64,000 nucleotides of DNA. It comes from Pseudoduganella guangdongensis. Lineage in GTDB: Bacteria; Pseudomonadota; Gammaproteobacteria; Burkholderiales; Burkholderiaceae_D. Numbering within the stretch: the stretch's first letter is position 1; each line of letters starts with the position of its first letter. The position numbers and the translations under genes are program-made. Below the pieces are notes generated by a model. It made no database searches, was not told where the DNA came from, and saw only the letters and a list, made by a program, of their open reading frames with translations. The stretch is taken from contig NZ_WWCJ01000015.1 in assembly GCF_009857475.1 (NCBI RefSeq), forward strand, positions 59,085 to 123,084, in the 5' to 3' direction. Positions 1-10,890 of this stretch are shown piece after piece.

Positions 1-336
1 GGTGAGAAATGGGTGGGGCCTCATGAATGCGTCGCATTGGTTCAGTATTATGCAAAAGCGCCAACTACCTTGCATTGGAAGGAAGGCACAAGAGTTCGTG
101 GCGAAAACAGCTTGGCTGCAGGAACCGCAATCGCTACTTTTGCAAAAGGTAAGTACGGCAATCGCCAAACAGGTAATCATGCAGCGCTGTACCTTTCCCA
201 GGATAACAATGGAATATGGGTAATCGAGCAGTATCGACACATCAAAGACGGACTGATAGCGAAACGTTATATCCCATTTCGCGACGGGGCTGGGGGCGCA
301 TCCAATGACGGCGATGCATACTCGGTGATCGAATGA
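1..336 (+). CDS. Tae2-like T6SS amidase effector (BPSL0067 family), 5' partial
   Basis: The frame is open from the first base of the window, so the true start lies upstream. The visible 111 residues contain a papain-like Cys motif (HECVALVQYY, Cys at visible residue 10) and the downstream His motif NHAALYL (His 60), the layout of BPSL0067-family NlpC/P60-type amidases. The family includes the Burkholderia Tae2 effectors, which T6SS injects into the target periplasm to cut peptide crosslinks of peptidoglycan. The stop overlaps the next gene by four bases (ATGA), as expected of an effector–immunity pair. No T6SS structural gene is in the window. Family assignment is from memory of motifs; export by T6SS is inferred. 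Confidence 0.75.
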   Translation, partial: GEKWVGPHECVALVQYYAKAPTTLHWKEGTRVRGENSLAAGTAIATFAKGKYGNRQTGNHAALYLSQDNNGIWVIEQYRHIKDGLIAKRYIPFRDGAGGASNDGDAYSVIE

Positions 337-731
337 ATGCCTTGATATTGATTGCAGCCGGCCTGGCGGATGGCGCGGGCGGCGTCGTAAGCTGCCCGCC
401 ACTGGTCGAAATCGAGCAAAAAGTCGCCACAGTCGAGGGCTGGACCGCACACGACTCGCAAGCGCCGCATAAATTCTACTTCGCGCAGTTCAGCGACGGT
501 CCACCGTCCCAGCAGGCGATCTTGTTATATGACAGAAAGCTGCGCTCGGGCAAACATAAGGTGCTGCGCTATCAGTTCGCTGCCTCGCAGGAGCCGTGGC
601 TGGTCTGTTCTTATACAGGAACGAATGCGATATTAGCGCGCAAGTTGGCGCCGGGCACGCGCGCATGCAACGTCACGCTGGACCATGCGCGCAATTTCGA
701 GACCGTGAAGAGAATCAGTTGCGAGGAATGA
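333..731 (+). CDS. STY0301-family protein, probable Tai2-like immunity protein
   Basis: A 132-residue protein that starts inside the stop of the amidase gene. The N-terminus (MNALILIAAGLADGAGG) is a weak signal-like segment followed by CPPLVEIEQK, the CP…I…Q start typical of STY0301-family proteins, and the C-terminal half has the family's C-x-Y…C pattern (LVCSYTG, RACNVT, RISCEE). STY0301-type proteins sit beside Tae2-type amidases and are their likely periplasmic immunity partners. The 3' end overlaps the convergent GNAT gene by 17 bases. Immunity function rests on position and family resemblance only. Confidence 0.65.
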   Translation: MNALILIAAGLADGAGGVVSCPPLVEIEQKVATVEGWTAHDSQAPHKFYFAQFSDGPPSQQAILLYDRKLRSGKHKVLRYQFAASQEPWLVCSYTGTNAILARKLAPGTRACNVTLDHARNFETVKRISCEE

Positions 732-1272
732 CTTCGATGCCCGGCAGCTGCTTGCTGTACTTTTCCAGCGCCGCGTTGATGGCATCGAACGAGATGGTGT
801 AGAGGTAATCGAGCTCGGTCTCGCCCGAGCGCACGGCGCCGAAGCGTTCGTGGAACTGCCACACGGACTCGTTGCCCTTGCGGACGTCGAAGTGGCATTG
901 GGTGAAGCCGAGCGTCAGCGCAAAGCGGTACACCATCAGCGCCGACTCGTAGGCGAAGCCGCTGGGGCGGCCTTCGCGCAAAATCCACGACCCCCAGCAG
1001 AACGAATCGCCCTGCTGGTCGTACAGCCTGACGGTGCCGTAGCGCTCGCCGTCCTTGTCCTCGATGATGAAGTAGACCTGGCTATTGTCGCCGGCATACT
1101 TGGCCAGCCAGGCCTTCTGCGCCGCCACGTCGTTGGCGGTGGCGGACAAAAAGCGGCCCTTCACCGGGTCGGTGCGCAGGCCGAGGATGAATTCCGCATC
1201 GTCCACCGCCGCATCGCGCAGCACCACGGTCTTGCCGATGACCCTGGCTGGTTTGACAAAGCTGGCGCTCAT
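715..1272 (-). CDS. GNAT family N-acetyltransferase (RimJ/RimL type)
   Basis: The 185-residue product has the Acetyltransf_3 layout: an N-terminal VVLRDAAVDDAEFILGLRTDP segment, a central strand with a GTVRLY core, and the acetyl-CoA region around SWILREGRPSGFAYESALMVYRFAL followed by KGNESVWQFHERFGAVRSGE. RimJ/RimL relatives acetylate N-termini or small molecules; the substrate here is unknown. Its start overlaps the stop of the thioredoxin-like gene by four bases, so it is the last gene of a folE–thioredoxin–GNAT operon. The 3' end overlaps the convergent immunity-like gene. Confidence 0.8.
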   Translation of the reverse strand: MSASFVKPARVIGKTVVLRDAAVDDAEFILGLRTDPVKGRFLSATANDVAAQKAWLAKYAGDNSQVYFIIEDKDGERYGTVRLYDQQGDSFCWGSWILREGRPSGFAYESALMVYRFALTLGFTQCHFDVRKGNESVWQFHERFGAVRSGETELDYLYTISFDAINAALEKYSKQLPGIEVIPRN

Positions 1273-2630
1273 AGCTTCTCCCTCAGGGTTGCCGCCAGCG
1301 GCAGGCCCTGCGGCAGCTTGGCCAGCAGCTTTTGCGCTTGCGACAGGTTGCGTTGCTCGAATGCGTCCGGCGCGGCGGCGAAGTCCTGCGCCAGGCCGGC
1401 AGCGGCAGCCTCGATGCGCGCTGCATCAGCCGGCGTGGTGTCCACCAGCGCCAGCAGGTAGGTCGCGCCCCACTGGATGCGGGTGGCCGGGCCAACGGCG
1501 GCGCGCCAGGCCTGCTCATACCAGTTCAGCATACCCGGTAAATCGCCGCGCCGCTTGGCCGAGGACGCAAGGCTCAACATGAAGTAGTAGGGCGCGTGCG
1601 AAGCGGCCAGCGCAGCCTGCAGCAGCGCTTCCGCTTCGGCCGGCAGGCCGGCGTCGTTCAGCGCGCTCACCGCGGTATTCACCAGGGTGTGGCGGCCATA
1701 CGGGTCGTCCACCAGCGCCAGCGCCTGCTCGGTGCGCGTGCGCAACAGTTGCGGCAGGCTGGCATCGGCATGGCCCAGGCGCAGCATGCGCACTTGCAGG
1801 CGCACGGCAGTCAGGCGATCCGGCGCAGACAGCCACATGTCTTCCGCCCACACATGCGCGGCCTTGGCCATGGCGGCCGCCAGTTCGGCATGGCGTGCCG
1901 GCGCGGCGCGCACCAGTTGGTGGCCGCTATTGCCGAAGATGTCCATATTGGCGCGCGCCACGCGCGCATCGGCCAGTACGGCCAGCAGGAATTCCGGCGC
2001 GCTGGCGTCGGCCACGCGGCCGGCCTGCGCCAGCAACGCCTGCAGGCGCAGGCGCGTCGCCGCATCCTGCACCTGGCGCGCGGCGGCTGGCGCCTCGCCC
2101 GCCACGGCAGCGCCGGCCAGCTGCGCCAGGGTGGCCAGGGTCACGCCCAGGTCGCGCCCTTGCAGCAGCACGCCTTCGTCGGTGTCCCAGGAATAGTTCG
2201 CGAGCAGCGTCCATTCGGATGGCGCCAGCGTGCGCGTGCCGTCCAGCGCGGCGGCCATCGATTCGCCCGCCGAGTTGCCGGCGAAGCGCGCCGCCATCAG
2301 GGCTTCGCCAAACAGTTCGCCATCGAGCTCGCACGGCAGGCGCGTGATTTCGCTGCCGTCCGGGCGGTACATCACCATGCTCGGATAGCTGCGCAGCTTC
2401 AGGCGCGCCGCCAGGGCTTGCGCGTTCGGGCTGTCGCCATCGAGCTGGATCGCCACCATGCTTTGCAGTTTGGCGGGGAATTCTTCACGGCCGAAAATCT
2501 CGTACTTGACCCGGTTGCAGGGCGGGCACCACAGCGCGCCCCAATACAGGAACAGCGGACGGCCAGCCGCGCGCGCCGCCGCCAGGGCGGCATCAAAGCC
2601 GCCGTCGAACCACTCGATCGCGTCGGCCAT
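1269..2630 (-). CDS. Thioredoxin-fold protein with long C-terminal helical domain
   Basis: The first 110 residues form a thioredoxin fold with the redox motif WCPPCN at about residue 34 and a downstream SYPSM cis-proline-type element. The remaining ~340 residues are Ala/Leu-rich and look like a helical repeat region, which resembles the architecture of YbbN-like or DUF255-like proteins without matching either clearly. No signal peptide is visible, so it probably acts in the cytoplasm. It lies 3 bases downstream of folE and overlaps the GNAT gene by four bases. The partner of the helical domain is unknown. Confidence 0.7.
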   Translation of the reverse strand: MADAIEWFDGGFDAALAAARAAGRPLFLYWGALWCPPCNRVKYEIFGREEFPAKLQSMVAIQLDGDSPNAQALAARLKLRSYPSMVMYRPDGSEITRLPCELDGELFGEALMAARFAGNSAGESMAAALDGTRTLAPSEWTLLANYSWDTDEGVLLQGRDLGVTLATLAQLAGAAVAGEAPAAARQVQDAATRLRLQALLAQAGRVADASAPEFLLAVLADARVARANMDIFGNSGHQLVRAAPARHAELAAAMAKAAHVWAEDMWLSAPDRLTAVRLQVRMLRLGHADASLPQLLRTRTEQALALVDDPYGRHTLVNTAVSALNDAGLPAEAEALLQAALAASHAPYYFMLSLASSAKRRGDLPGMLNWYEQAWRAAVGPATRIQWGATYLLALVDTTPADAARIEAAAAGLAQDFAAAPDAFEQRNLSQAQKLLAKLPQGLPLAATLREKL

Positions 2631-2633
2631 GTG

Positions 2634-3200
2634 TTACGACTCGCGTGCCAGTGCCAGGAATTCGGTGCGCATGGCCAGGTTAGGCTGCAGCTCGCCCAGC
2701 ATGGCGGAGGTCACCGTCTCTTCGCCGGCGGTGCGGATGCCGCGCGACTCCATGCACAGGTGGCGGCACTTGACCACCACGCCCACCGCCTTCGGCTCCA
2801 GCACGGTCATCAGCGCTTCGGCGATTTGCATGGTCATGCGCTCCTGCACCTGCAGGCGCTTGGAGAACACGTCCACCAGGCGGGTCAGCTTGGACAGGCC
2901 GACGATCTTGCCGTTCGGGACGTAGCCCACGGTGGCCTTGCCGAAGAACGGCGCCAGGTGGTGCTCGCAATGGCTGTAGACCGGGATGTTCTTCACGACG
3001 ATCAGCTCGTTGTACTGCTCGGCGCCGTCCTCGAACGCCTTCAGCACTTCGGCCGGGTCCTGGCCGTAGCCGGACACCCAGTGCTTCCACGCCTTGTGCA
3101 CGCGGTGCGGGGTTTCGACCAGGCCCGGACGGTCCGGGTCCTCGCCCAGGTGCTCCAGCAGGCGGCGCCAGTCGGCTTCGGTGAATACTTCTTTCGTCAT
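2634..3200 (-). CDS. folE: GTP cyclohydrolase I
   Basis: GTP cyclohydrolase I converts GTP to 7,8-dihydroneopterin triphosphate, the first step of folate and tetrahydropterin synthesis. The 188-residue product carries the zinc and catalytic motifs HCEHHLAPFFG and CRHLCMESRG, and the conserved GLSKLTRLV block. The start was placed at MTKEVF, because the longer frame upstream runs into the inverted repeat and has no family similarity. It is the first gene of the leftward folE–thioredoxin–GNAT unit. Confidence 0.95.
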   Translation of the reverse strand: MTKEVFTEADWRRLLEHLGEDPDRPGLVETPHRVHKAWKHWVSGYGQDPAEVLKAFEDGAEQYNELIVVKNIPVYSHCEHHLAPFFGKATVGYVPNGKIVGLSKLTRLVDVFSKRLQVQERMTMQIAEALMTVLEPKAVGVVVKCRHLCMESRGIRTAGEETVTSAMLGELQPNLAMRTEFLALARES

Positions 3201-3254
3201 GATGTCAGGACCGTGAAAAGTTGAAACTAATCCACAAGTATACAGCGAAAAAAA

Positions 3255-3325
3255 ATTCGGGGTCAGGTCTGACAATCGGACATTTTTCTCCGAAAAATGT
3301 CCGATTGTCAGACCTGACCCCGAAT
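3255..3325. repeat. Perfect long inverted repeat (33-bp arms), REP-like element
   Basis: Arms 3255–3287 and 3293–3325 are exact reverse complements around a 5-base loop (ctccg); one more C:G pair can close inside the loop. The arms include a core GGGGTCAGGTCTGAC and an outer-loop side GGACATTTTT. It sits between the folE start and the nudC stop, both leftward, so it is 3' of nudC and could end that transcript or protect it. A shorter related hairpin ending in GGACATTT lies at 54116–54154. Confidence 0.85.
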
Positions 3326-3327
3326 CT

Positions 3328-4122
3328 TCACGGCCGGTTGACGGCCAGCAGCTCGCTGGCGATGGACACCGTATGCGACAGGGTCGGCCACTCGTCGCCG
3401 GGGCCGAACCAGCGCGCTTCGCTGATCTCGTTGGGGTCGGTGACGATCTCGCCGTCCAGGTATTCGGCGGTGTAGGCGATCATCAGCGAATGCGGGAAGG
3501 GCCAGGACTGGCTGCCGAAGTACTGCAACTTATGCACGCGCAGGCCCACTTCCTCGAATACTTCCCGGTGCACCGCCTCTTCGATCGATTCGCCCGCCTC
3601 CAGGAAGCCGGCCAGCGCGGTAAAGCGCTTGTAGGGGGAATTGGCGTGGCAGGCCAGCAGGCGCTGCTCGCCTTTCTTGATCAGCACCATCATGGCCGGC
3701 GAAATGCGCGGGTAGGCCAGGTGGCCGCAGGCGCCGCAGCGCATGGCGCGTTCACCCTCGGCGCGCGCCATCGGCCCGGCGCAGGCGCCGCAGAAGCGGT
3801 GGGTGCGCGCCCATTCGGCGATCTGGAACGCGCGCCCGGCAATACCGAGGAAATCGTCGCCGACTGCGCCAAACAGGCCGCGCAGGCCGACAAAGGCGTG
3901 GCCGGCCGGCGCCTGCTCCTCGTCGGTCCAGGCCACTTCGCAATGGCGGCCCTGCCATTCACCGACCGGGTGCAGCCGGGCCGTATCGACCTGCAGGCCT
4001 TCCGGCAAAGTCAAGTTGCCTTCGCGCAACAGGAGCCGGTCGCGGTGGAATAAGAAGGTCAGGCGCGCGCCATTTTCTGGCGCCCTCAACAATGGCACGA
4101 ATGAGGCGGGAGTTTGCAACAT
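3328..4122 (-). CDS. nudC: NAD(H) pyrophosphatase NudC
   Basis: NudC hydrolyses NADH to NMNH and AMP and removes NAD caps from RNA. The 264-residue product has the expected order: a variable N-terminal domain, a zinc ribbon with two Cys pairs (FCGACAGP and RCGACGHL), a Nudix box (GFLEAGES then REVFEEVG), and the NudC signature SQSWPFPHS just after it. Length and motifs match the family well. It stands alone on the minus strand with the large inverted repeat directly after its stop. Confidence 0.95.
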   Translation of the reverse strand: MLQTPASFVPLLRAPENGARLTFLFHRDRLLLREGNLTLPEGLQVDTARLHPVGEWQGRHCEVAWTDEEQAPAGHAFVGLRGLFGAVGDDFLGIAGRAFQIAEWARTHRFCGACAGPMARAEGERAMRCGACGHLAYPRISPAMMVLIKKGEQRLLACHANSPYKRFTALAGFLEAGESIEEAVHREVFEEVGLRVHKLQYFGSQSWPFPHSLMIAYTAEYLDGEIVTDPNEISEARWFGPGDEWPTLSHTVSIASELLAVNRP

Positions 4123-4303
4123 GGTCAGCGGCTATTAAACAGTTAAAAATCTGATATTACCTTGATTCCAAGATTACTTATTGCTGAGTCGCTTTTTAAA
4201 TCTAAGTCATTGTTTTAATGGCTAGATTTACGCGGTATTTACCCACTTTTTCTGCAAATCAACACTTTCTCCATTAATATAGAGTGTCGAGTGGAGCCCT
4301 TTT

Positions 4304-4316
4304 TATACTGACATCA
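4304..4316 (+). promoter_or_regulatory. Possible -10 box close to the giant 1 start codon
   Basis: TATACT at 4304–4309 ends six bases before the ATG at 4316, so a transcript from it would begin about at the start codon. No Shine–Dalgarno sequence is visible in the 15 bases before the ATG, which fits a leaderless mRNA. No good -35 hexamer is present, so support is weak. Confidence 0.25.
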
Positions 4317-7300
4317 TGAGCCTGATCATATCCTCCCTGAACTCCGACCAAGTCGCGTCGATCACCACCAGCCAGATGGCGGCGCTGACCACCGCGGAGC
4401 TCGCGTCGATCACGACGAGTCAGTTCCTCGTGCTGAACAGTACCCAGCTGGGCGCCCTCAGTGCCTTCCAGGTCAAATACCTGCCCACGGTCGATATCGC
4501 CGTGATGACCAGCAAGCAGCTGCCGGCCTTCAATACCCACCAGCTGCAGGCTTTGACCACGGCCCAGGTACGCGCCTTGAGCACCGATTCCATCGTGGCC
4601 CTGAGCACCAAACAGGCCGCCGCCCTGACCTCGAGCCAGGTCGGCGTGCTGAGCGAGGCGCAGTTCGATGCCATGGAGTCGGAGGACTTCGCGGTGCTGA
4701 ACAGCAGCGCCATCAATATGCTGTCCACCACCCAGGTCACCAAGCTGGTGACCGACCAGATCGCACAACTGACCACGGCCCAGGTGGCCGCGCTCAGCAC
4801 CCGCACCCTGCGCGCCCTGAGCAGCGACCAGATCGGCGCCTTCGGCACGCACCAGATCGCCGCCCTGAAAACGCAGCAGCTGATCGGCTTTGACAGCGCC
4901 CAGATCGGTGCGCTCAGCACTAAACAGGTGGTGGCCCTGACCACCGCCCAGGTCAGCAGCCTGGGCACCCAGCATGTGGCCGGCCTTGACGGCACCCAGC
5001 TGGCGGCCATGCAGACCGCCGACCTGGTGACCTTGCGCAGCCAGCACCTGGCCGTGCTGGCCGGCGAAGGGCTGGACCTGCTCACCACCGACCAGTTCGC
5101 CGCCCTGACCACGCTGCAGATTGCCAGCCTGTCCTCGACCCAGTTCGCGGCACTGGACAGCGACCACATTGTTGCCCTCAGCACCCTGCAAGTGGGCGCC
5201 CTCAACACGCGCCAGGTGGCCGGCATGGGCACCGACCAGCTTGCAGCCATGCAGACGGCCGATATCGCCGCGCTCAAGACGCAGCACCTGAATGTGCTGA
5301 GCAGCGCGCAGATCCAGGCCCTAAGCACGCAGCAAATCCTGGCCCTGACCTCGATCCAGGCGGGCGGCCTCGGCACGCGCCAGCTGGACGCCATGAGCTC
5401 CGAGCAGATGGCCGCCCTGGTCAGCCGCAACCTGAATGTCCTGAAAACCAGCCAGGTGGCGGCACTCACCAGCGACCAGCTGGCGGCGCTCACCACCGCC
5501 CAGTTCGCCACCCTGAGCACGGCCCAGATCCAGGCCCTCAGCACCGCCCAAATGAGCTGGCTCGGCACCGACAAGATCGCTGCCCTGAGCACCCTGCAAG
5601 CGTCGGTGCTGCGCAGCCATCAACTGGCCGCGCTCGACAACAATCAGGTCGCCGCGCTGGAAACGGCCGACCTGGCGCGCCTAGCCACGCACGCCCTGCC
5701 CAGCCTGGCCACCGATACCTTTAGCAGCCTGAGCAGCGACCAGGTCAAAGCCCTGAGCACGGCCCAGGTCTCGACCCTGGCCACCCAACAGCTGAATGCC
5801 TTCAACAGCGACCAGTTCGACGCGCTGAACACCAGCCAGCTGCAGGCGCTGGGCACGCGCCACCTGGCCGCGCTCTCGACCGACCTGCTGAACGCGCTGA
5901 CCGCGTCCGACTTTGCCGCCCTGCGCAGCAACCAGGTGTCGGCCCTGCGTACCAACCAGATCGTCGCGCTGGAGACCGGCTTGATCGCCGCCCTCACCAC
6001 GGCCCAGGCGCAAGGCTTGACCACCCTGCAACTGAGCGTGATCAGCACCGAACAGCTGTCCGCCTTCAGCACCGCCACCTTTGCCGCGCTGAAGAGCCAC
6101 CAGGTGGCCGCGCTTGGCACCAGCGCCGTGCTGGCCCTGGATACCGAGCAGATCGCCAGCATGAGCACCTTGCAGATCGCCCAGCTCTCCACCGTGCAGC
6201 TGACCGCGCTCAAGACCGAACAGATCGCCGCTTTCACCACGGCCCAGGCCGCCGCCATGACGACGGCGCAAATGGTGTCGCTGAAAACCGACCAGTTGCT
6301 GGCCCTCGGCACGCGCGATTTCGCCGCCCTGCGCAGCAACCAGGTCAACGCCCTCAGCTCGCAGCAAGTGCGCGCCCTGAGCGACGCCCAGCTGGTGGCG
6401 CTGACCACCGCGCAGGCCGCCAACCTGGGCACGCGCCAGCTGCAAGCCCTGAGCACCGACCAGTTGCTGGCCCTGGAAACAGCCGACCTGGCGGTGCTGC
6501 GCGCGCCGCAAATGGCCGCCCTCAGCAGCAACCAGCTGCGCGCCTTGGGCAGCCAGCAATTGCAGGCCCTGGGCAGCCACCAGGTGGCCGGCCTGACCAC
6601 CGGCCAGCTCGATACCCTGACCTCCAGCCAGTTCGCGGTCCTCAGCGGCTTGCAGTTGAGCGGCCTCAGCAGCGCGCAACTGAACAGCCTGGACACCAGC
6701 CAGATCTCGTCCATCAGCAGCAGCGCGATTGGCGCGCTCAAGCAGAGCCAGGTGGCCGCCATCGGCACCACCCTGTTCGCCGCCCTCACCAGCGACCAGA
6801 TCGCCGCCCTGAGCACGACCCAAGTCTTTGCCCTGGGCAGCCGCCAGTTGATGGCGCTCGACAGCACCCAGCTGCGCGCCCTGTCCACGCAGGACGTGGC
6901 CGTACTGCGCCAGGTGCAGGTGGCGGGCCTGGGCTCCGACCAGTTCAGCCAGCTCACCACGGCCCAAGTGCAAGCCCTGAATGCCGGCCTGCTGTCCGCC
7001 CTGAACAGCAACCAGGTGGCCGGCCTCGGCACCGACCAGGTGGTGGCGCTGCAAACCCAGCAGGCTGCGGCCCTGAATGCGGCGCAATTGCTGGCCTTCA
7101 GCACCGCCCAGCTGGACGCCATGGAACTGGCCGACTTCGCCGCCCTGAAAGCGGCGGCCATTGGCGGCCTGTCCACCGCCCAGGTGGCCTCGCTCGACAG
7201 CGCCCACCTGGCCGCCCTCACCACGGCCCAGGTCGGCCTGATCACCGGCGGCCAACTGGGCGCGCTGTCCACCACCCAGGTGCAGGCGCTGGAAAATGAA

Positions 7301-10300
7301 GACCTGGCCGCGCTGCGCACCAGCCAGTTGTGGGGCTTCCGCACGGAACAACTGGCCGCCCTCACCATCGCCCAGCTGCAAGGCTTGCCGGGCACCTGGA
7401 TCGCGGCCCTGAGCAGCGCCCAGATCGGCGGCCTGACCACCACCCAGGTGGCGTCGCTGACCACGGCGCAAGCCGTCAGCCTGACCGCCGTCCAGCTGGC
7501 CGGCATGAGCAGCGACCAGTTCCAGGCCCTGAGCGCCGACGCCATCGCGGCCCTGCGCAATACCCAGCTGACCGGTCTCAGCACGGCCGTCATCGCCACC
7601 TGGACCACCAGCCAGATCGCGGCCCTGACCACGCTGCAGATGCAAAGCCTGACCGCGACCCAATTCAACGCCTTCAGCTCCGACCAGCTGCTGGCCCTGG
7701 AAACCCAGGACCTGGCCGCCCTGCGCACCAGCCAGTTCGCCGCCCTGGCCACCGAGCAGGTGCAGCGCCTGGGCGACTGGCAGGTGCAGGCCCTGACCAG
7801 CGGCCAGCTGCGTTCGCTGACCAGCCGCCAGGTGCAGGCCCTGTCCACCTACCAGGTGATGGCCCTGACCAGCAGCCAGGTCGGCAGCCTGGGCACGGCC
7901 CAGGTGCGCGCCCTGACCAGCGACCAGATCGCCGTCATCGAGCTGGAAGACGTGGTGGCCCTGACCAGCACCCAGCTCAATACCCTGAGCACCGCCCAGT
8001 TGGCCGCCCTGAACCAGGCGCAACTGGCCGAACTGGGCACCGCCCAGACCAGCAGCCTCAGCACGGCCCTGTTGTCGGCCCTCAGCACCGACCAGCTGTC
8101 GGCCTTCACCACCGACCAGGTGGCGACCCTGGGGACCGGCCAGGTGGCCTCGCTCACGTCGGCCCAGGCCGCTGCGCTCAGCCTGGACCAGTTCGCCCAG
8201 CTCTCGAGCGCCCAGGTGCAAGCCCTGTCCACCGCCGTGGTGGCGGCCCTGACCATCGAGCAGATGGCCGCGCTCAGCACGCGCCAGGCCAGCGGCTTCT
8301 CGACCGCCCAGGTGCAGGCGCTGACCAGCGCCCAGTTGCAAACCCTGAACACCGCCGTGGTGGCGGCGCTGAATTCGGCCAGCCTGGCCGCCCTCAGCAC
8401 CGACCAGATCAACTACCTGGGCACCGACCAGTTCATGGCGCTCACCACCCAGCAAACCTCGGCCCTGTCCACCAGCCAGGTGGCGGCGCTCTCGACCGAC
8501 CAGCTCACCTTGCTGAGCACGGCGCAGGTGGCAAGCCTCGGCACCTCCCAGTTGGGCGTGCTCGGCACCAACCAGTTGCTCGCCTTCGGCACCGACCAGG
8601 TGGCGGCGCTCAAGACCAACCAGCTGAACAGCCTGCACAGCGACCAGCTGGGCAGCCTGTCCAGCGACCAGATCGTGGCCCTCAGCACGCGCCAGGTGGC
8701 CGCCTTCGGCACCGCCCAGGCCGCAGCACTGGGCAGCGACCAGTTGAACGCGATGGAAACGGTGGACTTTGCCGCCCTCGGCACGGCCCAGGTGCGCGCC
8801 CTGGCCACCGACACCATGGCCCACCTTGCCACCGACCAATTGCAAGCCATGGCCACGCGCCAGCTGGCCGCCCTCAGCACCGACCAGGTCGGCGCGCTGG
8901 GCAGCAACCAGGTCGCAGCCTTGACCACCAGCCAGGTGCAAGGCCTGGCCACCGTGCAACTGGGCGCCTTCAACAGCGACCAGTTGGCGGCCCTGGCCTC
9001 GGACCAGGTGGCCGCCCTGAAGACCCACCAGCTCAACAGCCTCGGTTCCGACCAGCTCGGCACCCTCGGCAGCGACCAGCTGGTGGCCCTGACCACGCAG
9101 CAGGCAGCGGCCCTCGGCAGCAACCAGCTGCTGGCCCTGTCCAGCGACCAGCTGAATGCGCTGGAAACGGTAGACCTGGCCGCCATCGCCACCGCGCCCT
9201 TGAGCGCCCTGGCCACCGACACCCTGGCCGGCCTGTCCACCAGCCAGGTGGCGGCGCTGGCCACGCGCCAGGTAGCGGCCCTGACCACCGACCAGGTGGC
9301 GGCGCTGGGCAGCGATCAGCTCAACAACCTGTCGTCCAGTGGCATCGCCGCCCTGACCACGCGCCAGGTGGCGCTCGGCCTGACCACGGCGCAACTGGTG
9401 GCGCTGACCACCGGCCAGGTTTCCCTGCTGGCCAGCCGCCAGCTGGGCGCGCTCAGCTATGACCAGCTGGGCAGCCTTGATACCGACCAGTTCGCCGCCC
9501 TGTCGACCGCCGCCCTGCAAGGCTTGCGTGGCGACCAGGTGGCCGGCGGCCTGAGCACTGCACAAATCGTGGCCCTGACCACCGACCAGGCGGCCGCCCT
9601 CACCACGGCCCAGGTGGCGGCCCTGCTCGACGCCCAAGCCCTGGCGCTGGAAACGGCCGACCTGGCCGTGCTGGCCACACGCACCCTGGCGGCGCTCGGC
9701 ACCAGCCAACTGGCAGCCCTCAGCACCAGCCAGTTCAGCTCGCTCTCCACCAGCCAGCTGGCTGGTCTTGCCGTGGGCCAGGCGGGCGCCATCACCAGCG
9801 CCCAGCTGCATGCCCTGTCGAGCGACCAGCTGAATGCCTTCGGCAGCCTGCAGGTGGCGGCGCTGAGCCTGACGGCGCTCGATGCGCTCACCACCGACCA
9901 GGTCAGCCGCCTCGGCACCGCCCAGCTGGCGGCCCTGACCGCGGCGCAGGTGGTCTCGCTCAGCACCGACCAGCTGCGCGCGCTCGACGCGGCGCAAATG
10001 GGCGGCCTGGGCAGCGTGCAAATCAGCGCCCTCAGCGCCGACCAGATGTTCGCCCTCAGCACCCTGCAACTGTCGGGCCTGAGCGCGAGCCAGATCGGCT
10101 ACTTCACCAATACCCAGCTGCCGCTGCTGACCAATGCCCAGGTGCAGTCGCTCAGCACCGACCAGGTGGCGGGCATCAAGCTGTCGCAGATCACCGCCCT
10201 CACCGGCGACCAGGTCAGCGTGCTCAGCACCGACCAGGTGCAGGCGCTGACCACCAGCCAGATCCAGACCATGACTGCCAGCCAGGTCGCCATGTTCAGC

Positions 10301-10890
10301 GTGGCCAGCGTGGGCGCGCTGGAAACCGAGCAGATGCAGGCGCTCAAGAACACCCAGCTGGCGGCGCTCGACATCGACCAGGTCGGCGCCTTGGCCACCA
10401 GCCAGCTGGTGGTGCTGGGCACCAGCCAGATCGGCGCCTTCACCGCCACGCAGATGAGCTACTTCAGCAATACCCAACTGGCCGGCTTCAGCACGACCCA
10501 GGTGGCGGCGCTCAAGAACAGCCAGCTGCTGGCCCTGACGGGCGCCCAGCTGCAAGCGTTCGACGCGGCCCAGGTGCAAGCCCTGACCACGGCCCAGCTG
10601 GCGATCCTGACCACGACCCAGATTGCCGCCCTGACCACGACCCAGTTCGCGGCCCTGAGCGGCAGCCAGGTGGCTTCGCTCAGCACGGCGCAGATTGCGG
10701 CCCTGACCACGGCCCAGGTGGCGGCGCTGACCACGGCGCAGGCGGCCGCCCTCACCACCGCCGAGATCGGCGCCCTGACCACGGCCCATGCCCAGGTCCT
10801 GACCACGGAGGCGCTGGCCGCCTTCAGCATCACCCAGGTGGGCGGCTTCACCGATGCCCAGGTGGCGGTGATGACGGTGACCCAGACCAT
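4316..10890 (+). repeat. 24-bp coding tandem repeat array of giant 1
   Basis: The DNA repeats with a 24-bp period matching the 8-residue protein unit, with strong recurrence of words such as CTGACCACGGCCCAGGT. The copies are diverged, and there is no single longer period: the E/D-bearing units recur at distances such as 168, 240 and 408 bp, all multiples of 24. Two single-codon insertions shift the phase near 9370 and 9545. Confidence 0.9.

Noticed and set aside
13..336. GTG start at 13 for the amidase gene
   Set aside because: The frame is open upstream to base 1 and conserved residues begin before it, so the gene is cut by the window edge.
4316..10890. TAL-effector-type repeats, because the unit recalls LTPEQVVAI of TALE helix 1
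   Set aside because: The period is 8, not 33–34 residues, and no variable di-residue loop or second helix exists.
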